Assembly (NCBI RefSeq): GCF_008973465.1
Contig: NZ_WBXN01000004.1
Coordinates: 2,480,001 to 2,544,000 of the forward strand
Reading direction: 5' to 3'
Source of the DNA: Streptomyces sp. SS1-1
GTDB lineage: Bacteria > Actinomycetota > Actinomycetes > Streptomycetales > Streptomycetaceae
Length of the DNA stretch: 64,000 nucleotides
Part shown: in pieces, positions 43,927 through 52,018 of the stretch
How positions within the stretch are numbered: position 1 is the first letter of the stretch
Layout: each line of letters starts with the position of its first letter
Program-made: the position numbers and the translations under genes
The notes under the pieces: generated by a model
What the model was told of the DNA's origin: nothing
The model's input: the letters and a program-made list of their open reading frames with translations, nothing else
Database searches by the model: none

Positions 43927-44229
43927 TCAGGCCGCGCGCGTCCCCTCTTCCTCCGCCAGCTGCCACCGGGCGTACCGCGGGACGACGATTCTCGCGAAGG
44001 CGAAGACCGCGATACCCGCCGCGACGCCGCGCCAGGTACTGGCCAGAGCCACGGTCCCGCCGACGGCCGCGCCGAGGGCGGCAGCGATGACCGTGGCGTG
44101 GCGCAGGACCGCGCGGTCGAGGGCATGAGGATCGGACGCGAACCGGCGCCAGGCCTTCGGCGCCAGGTACATCAGCCAGGCGCCGAGGATGAGGGCATAC
44201 ACGGCGTTGGACAGCACGTCTTCAAGCAC
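43927..44229 (-). CDS. small three-helix membrane protein
   Basis: 100 residues from GTG 44229, with AAGGGA about 10 nt upstream. Helices: VLSNAVYALILGAWLMYLAP, VIAAALGAAVGGTVALAST and VAAGIAVFAFARIVV, with a conserved-looking cytoplasmic segment KAWRRFASDPHALDRA. No known domain. It begins 15 nt after the stop of the preceding secreted-type protein and may be co-transcribed with it. Confidence 0.6.
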   Translation of the reverse strand: MLEDVLSNAVYALILGAWLMYLAPKAWRRFASDPHALDRAVLRHATVIAAALGAAVGGTVALASTWRGVAAGIAVFAFARIVVPRYARWQLAEEEGTRAA

Positions 44230-44244
44230 CGCGACGGTTCCCTT

Positions 44245-44898
44245 CTACTTGCAGTTACGCTGGCCCTTCTTGTGCCGCTCAGGCTTCAGCGTAGGGCCGA
44301 TCACCTTCAGCTTGACGCAGTTTCCCTCTTCGTAGTAGCGACCTGCGGCGATCCCGATGCCCCCGGCTTGGGCAGCAACGGGGTAGCACACCGGGAAGCC
44401 GGCCGAACACGCACTGGCAGCCAGACCGACGCTGTATCCGGCGTCGCGTGCGTTCCGCGTCTCTTTGCGGTTCAGGTACAAGGTGCCCGTGACGATCCCC
44501 CAGTTGAACTGCCACCGGGGCCGTATCACACCGCGCTGTTCCGACTCTTCCCACTCGGTGTTGTCGGTGACGTCCTCCATGGTGATGCTGAGGATCTCAT
44601 CGACACCGGAGTCATCAGTGGTCAGGGCGGCCAACGCGATACTGAGCCGTACGTCGTCGGAGCGGAACTCCGTACTCTGCTCCGCCGCCCGGAACATCGC
44701 ATCGAACGTGCCGCTGTTCAACAGCCGTTGGTAGCGGGCGCCCTGGGCTGAGTCCAGGGTTTCGAGGACCAGACTGTCGGTTACTTCGCCCTTCCTCTTC
44801 ATCCCCTCGAGGACCGATTGCGCGGCCTCGACAGACTGGATCCCGGTCGACCGCGGGGCCGCAAGCGGCGCCGCTCGTACAGCGGTTGTCGCGAGCAC
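44245..44898 (-). CDS. predicted exported hypothetical protein, start uncertain
   Basis: 217 residues from GTG 44898; the open frame runs to 45075, where it overlaps the SDR stop as GTGA. The first residues here (VLATTAVRAAPLAAPRSTG) look like a signal peptide with an Arg interrupting the core, so it may be decayed. A helical region follows, then GTLYLNRKETRNARDAGYSV and a Gly/Ala/Cys-rich segment (CSAGFPVCYPVAAQAGG) before a basic tail. The Y-L-N-K-E-T motif and the Cys-containing helix recall a group of actinobacterial exported proteins of unknown function. Codon use is less GC-biased than in neighbours, suggesting transfer. Confidence 0.5.
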   Translation of the reverse strand: MLATTAVRAAPLAAPRSTGIQSVEAAQSVLEGMKRKGEVTDSLVLETLDSAQGARYQRLLNSGTFDAMFRAAEQSTEFRSDDVRLSIALAALTTDDSGVDEILSITMEDVTDNTEWEESEQRGVIRPRWQFNWGIVTGTLYLNRKETRNARDAGYSVGLAASACSAGFPVCYPVAAQAGGIGIAAGRYYEEGNCVKLKVIGPTLKPERHKKGQRNCK

Positions 44899-44952
44899 GG
44901 TGGTTCGACCTGTAGCGGGGGTCCTGCAGGGCGATGCGGAATGGCTTGTTCT

Positions 44953-44988
44953 CCGCGCCTCATCACGGCGCCGCGCCTCATCACGGCG
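44953..44988. repeat. 18-bp perfect tandem duplication
   Basis: CCGCGCCTCATCACGGCG occurs twice head to tail (44953-44970, 44971-44988), just upstream of the chosen start of the exported-protein gene. It encodes the repeated RRDEA in the extended frame. It looks like a replication slippage product. Confidence 0.85.
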
Positions 44989-45071
44989 CAGGGAGAGCAC
45001 CCTGATGAGGTGCGATCCGTGTGTGGGAGCCCCCGTGGCCGAAGGCCCAGCGGGCACACGGCAGATGCTGC

Positions 45072-45851
45072 TCACAGGTCCGTCCCCCCACTCACCTCCA
45101 CATACTGCCCCGTGACCCAGCGTGAGTCGTCCGACGCCAGGAAGGCCACCACGTCCGCCACGTCGGCCGGGGTGCCGATGCGGGCGAAGGCGGAGCGGGA
45201 GGCCAGGGCCTCGCGGGCCTCGGGGGTCGTTCTGCGGCGGGCGTTCATGTCCGTCTCGATGAACCCCGGGCCGATCGCGTTGACCGTGATCCCGCGCGGG
45301 GCCAGTTCCTTCGCCAGGGCCAGCGTCATCGTGTCGAGCGCACCCTTAAACATCGCGTACGCCAGCGATTCCGGGAACGCCCGCCGGGAGGCGAGGGAGG
45401 AGATGTTGATGACGCGGCCGCCGCTCCGCAGCCGGGGCAGCGCCTGCTGCACCAGGAAGAACGGCGCCTTCGCGTTGACCGCCATCATGCGGTCGAAGAT
45501 CTCGGGCACCGCCTGCCCCACCGGGCCCGACCCGCTCACCCCCGCGTTGTTCACCAGGATGTCGAGCCCACCGGCCCCGGACCCCTCCTCGCCCCTCACC
45601 CCCGCGTCGAACGCCTCGAACACCGCCTCCGCGTCCCCCGGCACCCCCAGCACCGCGCCCACCGTGAACGCGCGTCCGCCCGCCTCGCGTATCCCCGCGA
45701 CGACGTCCCGTGCCGCGGCCTCGCTGTGTCCGTAGTGCACGGCGACCAGCGCCCCGTCCCGGGCCAGCCGTCGGGCGATCGCCGCGCCGATGCCCCGGCC
45801 GGCGCCGGTCACCAGCGCCACCTTGCCCGTCAGGGGGCGTTCGGCCGTCAC
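45072..45851 (-). CDS. short-chain dehydrogenase/reductase
   Basis: 259 residues. Classical SDR: TGxxxGIG motif (VTGAGRGIGAAIARRLA), NNAG (LVNNAGVSG), catalytic Ser in INISSLAS, Tyr-x3-Lys in YAMFKGAL, and the PG motif AIGPGFIETDM. FabG-like oxidoreductase acting on a ketone/alcohol with NAD(P)H. The ATG overlaps the epimerase stop by 4 nt, so the two enzymes are co-translated and may act on one pathway, the nature of which is unclear. Confidence 0.9.
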   Translation of the reverse strand: MTAERPLTGKVALVTGAGRGIGAAIARRLARDGALVAVHYGHSEAAARDVVAGIREAGGRAFTVGAVLGVPGDAEAVFEAFDAGVRGEEGSGAGGLDILVNNAGVSGSGPVGQAVPEIFDRMMAVNAKAPFFLVQQALPRLRSGGRVINISSLASRRAFPESLAYAMFKGALDTMTLALAKELAPRGITVNAIGPGFIETDMNARRRTTPEAREALASRSAFARIGTPADVADVVAFLASDDSRWVTGQYVEVSGGTDL

Positions 45852-46735
45852 CTCGGCACCCCGTGCCGGGTCCAGAAGTCCTCGTCCACCACGTCGTCCA
45901 CGAACCAGTGGTCCACCGCCAGCATGTCCAGGTGGTGCAGGAGACGCGGCTGGTCCCGCAGTCTCTCCCTCGCCTCCTCCACCGTGAGCGGGGCGCCCGG
46001 CAGGGGGACGGTCACGAGCCTCGACGCCCTCCGCAGCAGCTCGGAAGTCGGCAGCGGGCGCGGGGCGTTCACGTGGTGGGCGCCTGTCAGGGCGTCGTCC
46101 GCGAGGCCCACGGCGGTGACCGCCCTCGCCAGCGCCGTCACCTCCACGTACGAGTGCCGGGCCTCGCAGTCCTTCAGGCCCGCCGACAGCGCCCTCAGCA
46201 GAGCCGCCAGGCCCGGCTCCACCCAGCGGTCGCCGGGGCCGAGCACGAGGTGGGGGCGCAGGACGATGCCGCCCGCGTCGAGGACGTGCCGTTCGGCGGC
46301 TGCTCGGGCGCGGCTGGTCGGGGACGCCGGGGCCAGTGGCACCTCGGCCGGAACCGCACGCGTGAAGGGGCCCCGGCCGTACACCGCGGCCGTGCTCACG
46401 TACACGATCCGCCGCACCTCGGCCCGCACCGCCTCCTCGACGAGCGCGCGCGTGCCGTGGTCGTTCACCGCCCGCGTCAGCCGTTCGTCGGAGCCGACGT
46501 GCGAGGCGCAGTGCAGGACGACGTCGACGCCGTCGCAGACACCGCGCAGGGTCTCCGGGGCGGTCAGGTCCGCCCGTACCGTCTCCAGCCCGGGTGGTCT
46601 GTCCCCGCGCGTGCTCCGCAGGAGCAGCCGGACCTCAGGCCCGTCAGCCCCTTCCGGCCTCAAGTCCCGCAGCGCCGCCGCTACATGACCCCCGATGAAG
46701 CCGCTGCCTCCGGTGACGAGCACGCGTCGTGACAA
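45848..46735 (-). CDS. NAD-dependent epimerase/dehydratase-fold protein
   Basis: 295 residues. The extended SDR Rossmann motif is VLVTGGSGFIGGHVAAAL, followed by DVVLHCASHVG and VYVSTAAVYG. The catalytic Tyr-x3-Lys expected after PTSR is not present (SPTSRARAAAERHV), so the usual active site looks lost or replaced. The C-terminal half binds the sugar in relatives (VLRPHLVLGPGDR). It diverges from the dehydrogenase gene and precedes the SDR. Function as an epimerase is therefore doubtful; an atypical reductase or a binding protein is possible. Confidence 0.8.
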   Translation of the reverse strand: MSRRVLVTGGSGFIGGHVAAALRDLRPEGADGPEVRLLLRSTRGDRPPGLETVRADLTAPETLRGVCDGVDVVLHCASHVGSDERLTRAVNDHGTRALVEEAVRAEVRRIVYVSTAAVYGRGPFTRAVPAEVPLAPASPTSRARAAAERHVLDAGGIVLRPHLVLGPGDRWVEPGLAALLRALSAGLKDCEARHSYVEVTALARAVTAVGLADDALTGAHHVNAPRPLPTSELLRRASRLVTVPLPGAPLTVEEARERLRDQPRLLHHLDMLAVDHWFVDDVVDEDFWTRHGVPR

Positions 46736-46783
46736 GGTGTCCCTCCCTGATGATCACCGTACAACCGCCGGCCACCGCACCCC

Positions 46784-46827
46784 TTCCGTATCGGCCCTCC
46801 TTCCGTACCGGCCCCCTTCCGTAGAGT
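46784..46827 (+). promoter_or_regulatory. three TTCCGTA repeats and -10 box before dehydrogenase gene
   Basis: TTCCGTA occurs at 46784-46790, 46801-46807 and 46817-46823, spaced 17 and 16 nt. The last copy overlaps a -10-like TAGAGT at 46822-46827, 31 nt before the GTG start. The repeats may be a regulator site overlapping the promoter. Confidence 0.45.
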
Positions 46828-46858
46828 CCCTCAGAGGAACCGACGAAGGAGTGACCCC

Positions 46859-47818
46859 GTGCGTCTGCGCTGTGCCCTGCTCGACGACTTCCAGGACGTG
46901 GCCACCGGCATCGCCGACTGGTCGCCGGTCGCGGACGACGTCGAGGTCGTGCCGTTCACCACGCACTTCCCGGACGAGGACTCCCTCGCGGAGGCGCTCG
47001 CCGACTTCGACATCGTGGTCACCCTGCGCGAACGGGTCCCGTTCCCCGCCTCCCTCCTCGCCCGGCTCCCCCGGCTGAAGTTGCTGGTCGCGTCCGGGAT
47101 GCGCAACTCGGTGATCGACTTCGCCGCCGCCGAGGCGCACGGCGTCACGGTGTGCGGGACGGCCAGCTCCTCGGCACCGCCCGTCGAACTGACCTGGGCG
47201 CTGCTGCTGGGCCTCGCGCGCGGGATCGTCGAGGAGAGCGGGGCACTGCGGACCGGTGGGCCGTGGCAGAGCACGGTCGGCGCCGATCTGCACGGGCGGC
47301 ACCTCGGGCTGCTGGGCCTCGGCAAGATCGGCAGCCGGGTGGCCCAGGTCGGGCTGGCCTTCGGGATGCGGGTCACCGCGTGGAGCCAGAACCTCACCAA
47401 GGAGTACGCCGACGAGGTGGGCGTCCATCTCGCCGCGTCCAAGGAGGAGTTGCTGGCCGACAGCGACTTCGTCTCCGTGCACCTGGCCCTGAGCGACCGC
47501 ACCCGGGGGCTGCTCGGCGCGCCCGAACTCGCCTCGATGAAGCGGTCGGCGTATCTCATCAATACGTCCCGCGCCGCGATCGTCGACCAGGACGCCCTGC
47601 TCGCCGCGCTGCACGAGGGCCGTGTCGCGGGTGCCGCCGTGGACGTCTTCGACGTCGAACCGCTGCCCGCCGGCCATCCGATGCGCACGGCTCCCCGGCT
47701 GCTCGCCACCCCGCACCTCGGGTATGTCTCGCAGGCCAACTACGCCACGTACTACGGGCAGGCGGTGGAGGACATCCGTGCCTACCTGGACGGGTCTCCG
47801 GTGCGGCGGCTTCCGTGA
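46859..47818 (+). CDS. D-2-hydroxyacid dehydrogenase
   Basis: 319 residues from GTG 46859 with GAAGGAG 7 nt upstream. The NAD-binding motif is GLLGLGKIGSRVAQVGLAFG. Active-site Arg lies in LINTSRAAIVDQ, Glu in VFDVEPLPAGHPM, and His in TPHLGYVSQAN, the family triad. It oxidises or reduces D-2-hydroxyacids (phosphoglycerate dehydrogenase/hydroxypyruvate reductase relatives). It is a single-gene transcript, converging with the regulator gene, so the physiological substrate is open. Confidence 0.9.
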   Translation: MRLRCALLDDFQDVATGIADWSPVADDVEVVPFTTHFPDEDSLAEALADFDIVVTLRERVPFPASLLARLPRLKLLVASGMRNSVIDFAAAEAHGVTVCGTASSSAPPVELTWALLLGLARGIVEESGALRTGGPWQSTVGADLHGRHLGLLGLGKIGSRVAQVGLAFGMRVTAWSQNLTKEYADEVGVHLAASKEELLADSDFVSVHLALSDRTRGLLGAPELASMKRSAYLINTSRAAIVDQDALLAALHEGRVAGAAVDVFDVEPLPAGHPMRTAPRLLATPHLGYVSQANYATYYGQAVEDIRAYLDGSPVRRLP

Positions 47819-47837
47819 GGACGGCCCGGCGGCGGCG

Positions 47838-48446
47838 TTACGCGGCCCCGTCGTGCGGGGGTGCGGCCGGGCGCCGGTAGACGCCCTCGCTGCGGTGCAG
47901 ATGGTGCAGGTCCACGAGGTAGCGGCGCAGGGTCACATGGTCGATCTCGTCGCTGTCCTCGCACCAGGCGCGCAGCTTCGCGTCGATCGTGCGCTCGGGG
48001 TACTCCACACCCGGCTCGAACGTCTGCTCGGCGATGTGGCGCAGGACGAGCTTCTTGCGGGTCCAGCGCGCGGGCAGCCGTACGAGCCGGCCGTCCCGGA
48101 CGAAGGTGCGCAGGACCATGTCGGTCTGTTCCGTCCCCCGCTCGTCCGTCGCCCGCTCGTCCGTCCCCCGCTCGTCCGTCCCTCGTTCGCGCCGGGCGTC
48201 CGCTCGGGCCCGCGCGCGGAACACCTCGTAGGCCACGCGCAGGTCTCCGTCGTCGCCCGTGGTGACCGCGCCCTGTTCGCGCAGCCGCCGGAGCGCCGCG
48301 GCCGTCTCCCGAGGGGAGAGCGCGGCGGTCCGCGCCACCTGGTCAGGGGTGCACGCGCCGAGTGCCACGGCCGCGAAGGCGCGGGCCCGGCTCTCCTCGG
48401 CGAACAGCCGGACGAGTTGTTCCGCGGTGTCGGGTTCGGTGGCCAT
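47838..48446 (-). CDS. DUF2087-type transcriptional regulator
   Basis: 202 residues. An N-terminal ArsR-like winged helix (ACTPDQVARTAALSPRETAA, ALRRLREQGAVTTGDDG) is joined by a low-complexity linker of four TDERG-type units to a C-terminal DUF2087 domain (RLVRLPARWTRKKLVLRHIA, EYPERTIDAKLRAWCEDSDE, VTLRRYLVDLHHLHRSEGVY). Such proteins are thought to regulate transcription; the ligand is unknown. It is convergent with the dehydrogenase and not obviously in an operon. Confidence 0.8.
   Translation of the reverse strand: MATEPDTAEQLVRLFAEESRARAFAAVALGACTPDQVARTAALSPRETAAALRRLREQGAVTTGDDGDLRVAYEVFRARARADARRERGTDERGTDERATDERGTEQTDMVLRTFVRDGRLVRLPARWTRKKLVLRHIAEQTFEPGVEYPERTIDAKLRAWCEDSDEIDHVTLRRYLVDLHHLHRSEGVYRRPAAPPHDGAA
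48131..48190. repeat. 15-bp minisatellite, four units, in the regulator gene
   Basis: Units start at 48131, 48146, 48161 and 48176; units 1 and 3 are identical (CCGTCCCCCGCTCGT), unit 2 differs at one base and unit 4 at three. Being a multiple of 3 the array can change length without a frameshift, varying the linker between the DNA-binding and DUF2087 domains. Confidence 0.85.
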
Positions 48447-48523
48447 GCGGGGAGGCTAGTGGGCCGGGCGGGGCCGAGCCGAGCGAATTTCCGGTGACCG
48501 GTGACCGGTGACCAGGACAGCCC

Positions 48524-49384
48524 TTAGGCGTACTTGTAGATCGCGGACACGTCCTCCAGGTCGTCCGGCGTCACGTCCCACGGCGGCAGCTTCTCGTGCC
48601 GGGCGACGATCCGCCGGTACTGGTCGCTGTCCTTGCCGGGCGGGCTCGCCGGGAGGTAGCGGTGCTTGCGGTGGCGTTGCTGCCAGCGCTGCCACTGCAG
48701 GTCGATGAAGGCGTGGACCAGCCAGAAGACGGGGTCGTTGACGGACGCGCCGCCGACCATGTGGCCGCCGACCCAGCGGTGCACGCGGTTGTGGTTGCGC
48801 CACGAGTCCCGGCCGCGGCCCCAGCCCTCCAGCTTGTTGCGGAAGCCCCGCGCGGACGTGGAGTTCCATGGGGCGACGTCGTAGACCGGGTCGTCCAGCG
48901 CCTGCTGGAGGTCGGCCTTCGTGGGCAGGTCGATCGGTCCGCGGGAGCGGCCCAGGTCGCGGGTGAGGAACTCGCCGTCCGAGACACCGGCCCGGATGGG
49001 CCAGTGGCCGCCGCGGTAGGCGAAGGGGCCGGTCATCACCTGCCGGTCGCCGGGCCGGCCGTTCCCGCCGAGCAGGTCGTCGGTCCAGGGCACGCCGGTG
49101 GTGCGGCGGTCGCGCGTCCAGTCCCAGTACGGCACGGTCACGGAGGAGTCGACGCGGCGCAGCGCGTTCTCCAGGTCGAGCAGGAACCGGCGGTGCCAGG
49201 GGAGGAAGGACGGCGCCATGTGGGCGGCGCGCAGGCCGCGGTCGCCGTCGCCGACGAAGTGCGCGATGTGCAGCCGTACGAAGTCGTCGTACTCACCGCG
49301 CCGTTTGACCTCGAGGAGCGCCTCGACGAACCGGCGGCGCTCGGTGCGGGTCAGCCGGCTGACGTCCTTACGCACGTACGCCAT
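48524..49384 (-). CDS. melC2: tyrosinase
   Basis: 286 residues. Type-3 dicopper oxidase that hydroxylates monophenols and oxidises diphenols to quinones for melanin. CuA ligands are His39 (RLHIAHF), His55 (AAHMAP) and His64 (PWHRRF). CuB ligands are His198 and His202 (NHNRVHRW) and His224 (VHAFID). It is secreted with MelC1, having no signal of its own. The gene overlaps melC1 by 17 nt, as in melC operons where the chaperone is made first. It is slightly longer than the canonical 273-residue enzyme. Confidence 0.95.
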   Translation of the reverse strand: MAYVRKDVSRLTRTERRRFVEALLEVKRRGEYDDFVRLHIAHFVGDGDRGLRAAHMAPSFLPWHRRFLLDLENALRRVDSSVTVPYWDWTRDRRTTGVPWTDDLLGGNGRPGDRQVMTGPFAYRGGHWPIRAGVSDGEFLTRDLGRSRGPIDLPTKADLQQALDDPVYDVAPWNSTSARGFRNKLEGWGRGRDSWRNHNRVHRWVGGHMVGGASVNDPVFWLVHAFIDLQWQRWQQRHRKHRYLPASPPGKDSDQYRRIVARHEKLPPWDVTPDDLEDVSAIYKYA

Positions 49385-49868
49385 GCGGTGCCTCCCTGTG
49401 CGGGTGCCCGCCGTGGAGGGGGCCGGGGGCGAGGTCGCGCAGCCGGCCGCGCGGGCCGAGCTCGTCGACGGCCGCGCGGGTCGCCTCCAGCGGGGTCCGG
49501 TACCAGCCGTAGTGGTCGACCATGCTGAGCCAGGAGCCGTCGGCGCGGCGCATCAGGTGCAGGGGGCGCCCGTCGACGGTGACCTGCCATTCGACGGCGG
49601 GCGCGGCCCGGCTGCCGAGGGCGACCGGAGTGCCGCGGATACGGCGGCCCAGGTAGGTCTCGTCGAAGGGGGCGTCGGCGCCGGGCACGGGGGCGTCGGG
49701 GCCGGTGGGGTGGGGGCGGGACGCGGTGATGAGCGGGGCCAGCGTCACGACGGCGGCGGTGAGCAGCCAGCGGCCCGCCTCCCTGCGGGTCCGTGGCACC
49801 GGTTCACCGGTCGCGGAGGTGTCCGTCCGCCGTTCCCTCGGCGGTTCCTGGCCGGCGCTGAACTCCAT
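49368..49868 (-). CDS. melC1: tyrosinase copper-chaperone and export partner
   Basis: 166 residues. The N-terminus has a twin-arginine signal (RTRREAGRWLLTAAVVTLAP). The mature part contains the MelC1 fold (FDETYLGRRIRG, VTVDGRPLHLMRRADGSWLS, MVDHYGWYRTPLEATRAAVD), which binds apo-tyrosinase, delivers copper and carries it through Tat. The HYGWY segment corresponds to the lid tyrosine region that enters the tyrosinase site. The C-terminal His-rich tail (HGGHPHREAPH) may bind copper. It precedes melC2 in the transcript. Confidence 0.92.
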   Translation of the reverse strand: MEFSAGQEPPRERRTDTSATGEPVPRTRREAGRWLLTAAVVTLAPLITASRPHPTGPDAPVPGADAPFDETYLGRRIRGTPVALGSRAAPAVEWQVTVDGRPLHLMRRADGSWLSMVDHYGWYRTPLEATRAAVDELGPRGRLRDLAPGPLHGGHPHREAPHGVRA

Positions 49869-49976
49869 GGCTCACCCCTCGTACTGTTCGGCTGTTCGTA
49901 CGAGTAACAGTCCGGGTCGCCGCGCGGTCACCTCCGGCGCCTGAGGGGGGCCGTGTCGCCCCGGGTGCAGCAATGG

Positions 49977-50567
49977 TCAGCTTGTCCAGAAATCCCACCA
50001 ACGGGTCAGGATGAGCATGCCGATGACGCCGAGGTGCAGGACCGGCAGGACCCAGGTGAAGTCGGCGAGGAAGGACCGCACCGGGGCGGGCGCGGGCAGC
50101 AGGCCGGCGCGGACGACGAAGGACGCGACGTACCAGAACAGGGTGATGGTGGCGATCCACGCCAGGCAGCACCACAGGCACAGCGCGTTGATCCGGTACA
50201 GGGACTCGAACTGCAGCCAGGAGACGAACCCGACGCCGAAGAGGCAGCCCGCCGCGAAGGTCAGCCAGTACCAGCGCGGGAACGCGGCGCCCGCGAGCAG
50301 GCTCACGCCGACGCAGACGACGACGCCGTAGGTCACCAGGCCCAGCATGGGGTTGGGGAAGCCGAACACCTGGGCCTGGTCGCTCCGCATCACGCTGCCG
50401 CAGGACAGGACCGGGTTGAGGCTGCAGCCGGGGGTGAAGTCCGGGTCCTCCAGCAGCTTGAACTCGTCGAGCGTGATGACCCAGGAGGCGAGCAGCCCGG
50501 CCGCTCCGCACAGGACGAGCAGCAGGGCGTACGGGCGGCTGCCGCGCGCCCTCGTGTCGGTGGCCAT
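49977..50567 (-). CDS. vitamin K epoxide reductase family protein
   Basis: 196 residues, five predicted helices. The redox CxxC is in CLWCCLAWIATI, and two loop cysteines (GCSLNPVLSCGSVM) complete the VKOR electron relay. In actinobacteria VKOR replaces DsbB in reoxidising a DsbA-like thioredoxin for disulfide formation in exported proteins. No partner thioredoxin is adjacent. It is a single gene between melC1 and the GH16 gene. Confidence 0.92.
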   Translation of the reverse strand: MATDTRARGSRPYALLLVLCGAAGLLASWVITLDEFKLLEDPDFTPGCSLNPVLSCGSVMRSDQAQVFGFPNPMLGLVTYGVVVCVGVSLLAGAAFPRWYWLTFAAGCLFGVGFVSWLQFESLYRINALCLWCCLAWIATITLFWYVASFVVRAGLLPAPAPVRSFLADFTWVLPVLHLGVIGMLILTRWWDFWTS

Positions 50568-50666
50568 CGCGCGACCGTACCGGCGGCCGGGCGGCGGACC
50601 GGCCCGCGCTCACCCGGGCGGCCGACCCGGTGCGGGCCGGCCGCCCGATCGAGCGACGCCGCACGG

Positions 50667-51425
50667 TCAGCGGTGGACGCGCACGTAGTCCACGCCGAAG
50701 GTGATGGGCGCCGGGCCGCAGGGCGGCGGGTGGTGTTCGCCCGCGCACAGCGACAGGTTGAGCACCAGGTACGCCGACCAGTCGGGGCCGACGCCGGTGC
50801 CGTCGGCGTAGACGCGCTCCCCGTCGACGAACCACTCGACGCAGCGCTCGCTGTAGGTCGTGCCGATGGTCACCCAGGTGTCCGGGGCGATGGCGCGGCC
50901 GTCGGTGTGGTAGCTCGTGGCGTCGCGGACGTGGTTGGACAGCTCCAGCAGATGCGGGTTGTCCGGGTGGTACTCGAAGGTGTCCACCTCGTTGGCGCCG
51001 TCCTTCCAGGTCCACAGGGCCGGCCAGGCGCCCGTGGCGGAGGGCAGCAGGACCCGGGTCTCGATGTGGTCGCCGGTCCTGACCTGGAAGCCCTCCTGGG
51101 AGTACTCGGTGGTGAGCAGGCCGGTGCGCCAGGCGGGCAGGCCGTTCTCCAGGGTGCGTCCGCACGGCGCGGCGGCGAAGGTCGCCACCGAGCCGGAGAC
51201 GGTGACGCAGTGCGGGTCGAGCCAGTCCAGCTTGTTGTCGTCCGGGTTGTGGTCGCAGTAGCGGTAGGCGCTGGTCCGGTCACCGACCCATCGGGCGCCC
51301 CAGTCGATGGGGGCGTCGAACTCCTCAGCCCAGACGAGGGTCCGCTCGGGGGTCCGGGGTGCCGCGAACTTGACACCCTCGGTGATCATGGTGGCGAGCG
51401 CGCTGAAATTCAGCTTTCCGATCAT
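50667..51425 (-). CDS. GH16-family glycoside hydrolase, no signal peptide
   Basis: 252 residues from ATG 51425. The jelly-roll GH16 signature is NEVDTFEYHP, with Glu146 (nucleophile), Asp148 and Glu151 (acid/base) in E-x-D-x2-E spacing. Supporting motifs are LVWAEEFDAPID, GAWPALWTWKD, TYSERCVEWFVDGERV and YLVLNLSL. Such enzymes cleave beta-1,3/1,4-glucans, agarose or related polymers. No Sec or Tat signal is seen, so it is either cytosolic or exported unconventionally; a missed upstream start would be the simplest alternative. Confidence 0.85.
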   Translation of the reverse strand: MIGKLNFSALATMITEGVKFAAPRTPERTLVWAEEFDAPIDWGARWVGDRTSAYRYCDHNPDDNKLDWLDPHCVTVSGSVATFAAAPCGRTLENGLPAWRTGLLTTEYSQEGFQVRTGDHIETRVLLPSATGAWPALWTWKDGANEVDTFEYHPDNPHLLELSNHVRDATSYHTDGRAIAPDTWVTIGTTYSERCVEWFVDGERVYADGTGVGPDWSAYLVLNLSLCAGEHHPPPCGPAPITFGVDYVRVHR

Positions 51426-51628
51426 GCACGTGGTGTACCAGAACTAGGGGCACCATACGATGAATTGATTCGCGGACCAGATGCCAATCCCTCCGAATGC
51501 CTCTGCATATTGCATTCTTCACCCCGACCGATTTCACGCGTATGGAGCAACGGGCCGCATTTTTGCCGCAGGGGGACTGCTATGTTCTCCCACCGTTGGA
51601 TCAGAGGAACTTTCATGCGAGGTGAATC

Positions 51629-52018
51629 ATGAAGAAGGCAGTTTTCACCACTGCGGCGTTGGCTATCGGTGCGGGTCTTGTGGGCGGTTCGGCCGTCGCG
51701 GCGTCGGCCGCCACGGGGGGTGCGGGCTCGTCCACGGGTCCGCTGGGGCTCGCGTCCCCGACGAAGGTGTCCCCGGCGGTCCTGCCGGCCACCGATGTCG
51801 TGACGCGGCTGGCCAAGGAGGGCAAGGTCGCCAACGGCACCGCGTTCGACCAGAAGTCCGGTGCGGTGTCCGGCATCTACCTGGACGGCATGGACCCGAA
51901 CGCGGCCAAGCGGCCCACGATCCCGGTGAAGAACCCGGCGGGCAGCGGTTCCGTCGAGGTGCACCCGCTGAAGGCGCCGACCTCCGCCGGACTCGGCACG
52001 CTGCTTCCCAAGAAGTGA
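51629..52018 (+). CDS. small secreted protein A
   Basis: 129 residues, ATG with GAGGTG 6 nt upstream. A Sec signal (MKKAVFTTAALAIGAGLVGG, cleavage near AASA) leads to a mature protein of about 100 residues rich in Gly/Ser/Pro/Lys without Cys. Recognisable elements are LATDVVTRLAKEGKVANG and a C-terminal LGTLLPKK. No family recognised. It is followed by a strong hairpin and belongs to the run of five small exported proteins. Confidence 0.75.
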   Translation: MKKAVFTTAALAIGAGLVGGSAVAASAATGGAGSSTGPLGLASPTKVSPAVLPATDVVTRLAKEGKVANGTAFDQKSGAVSGIYLDGMDPNAAKRPTIPVKNPAGSGSVEVHPLKAPTSAGLGTLLPKK

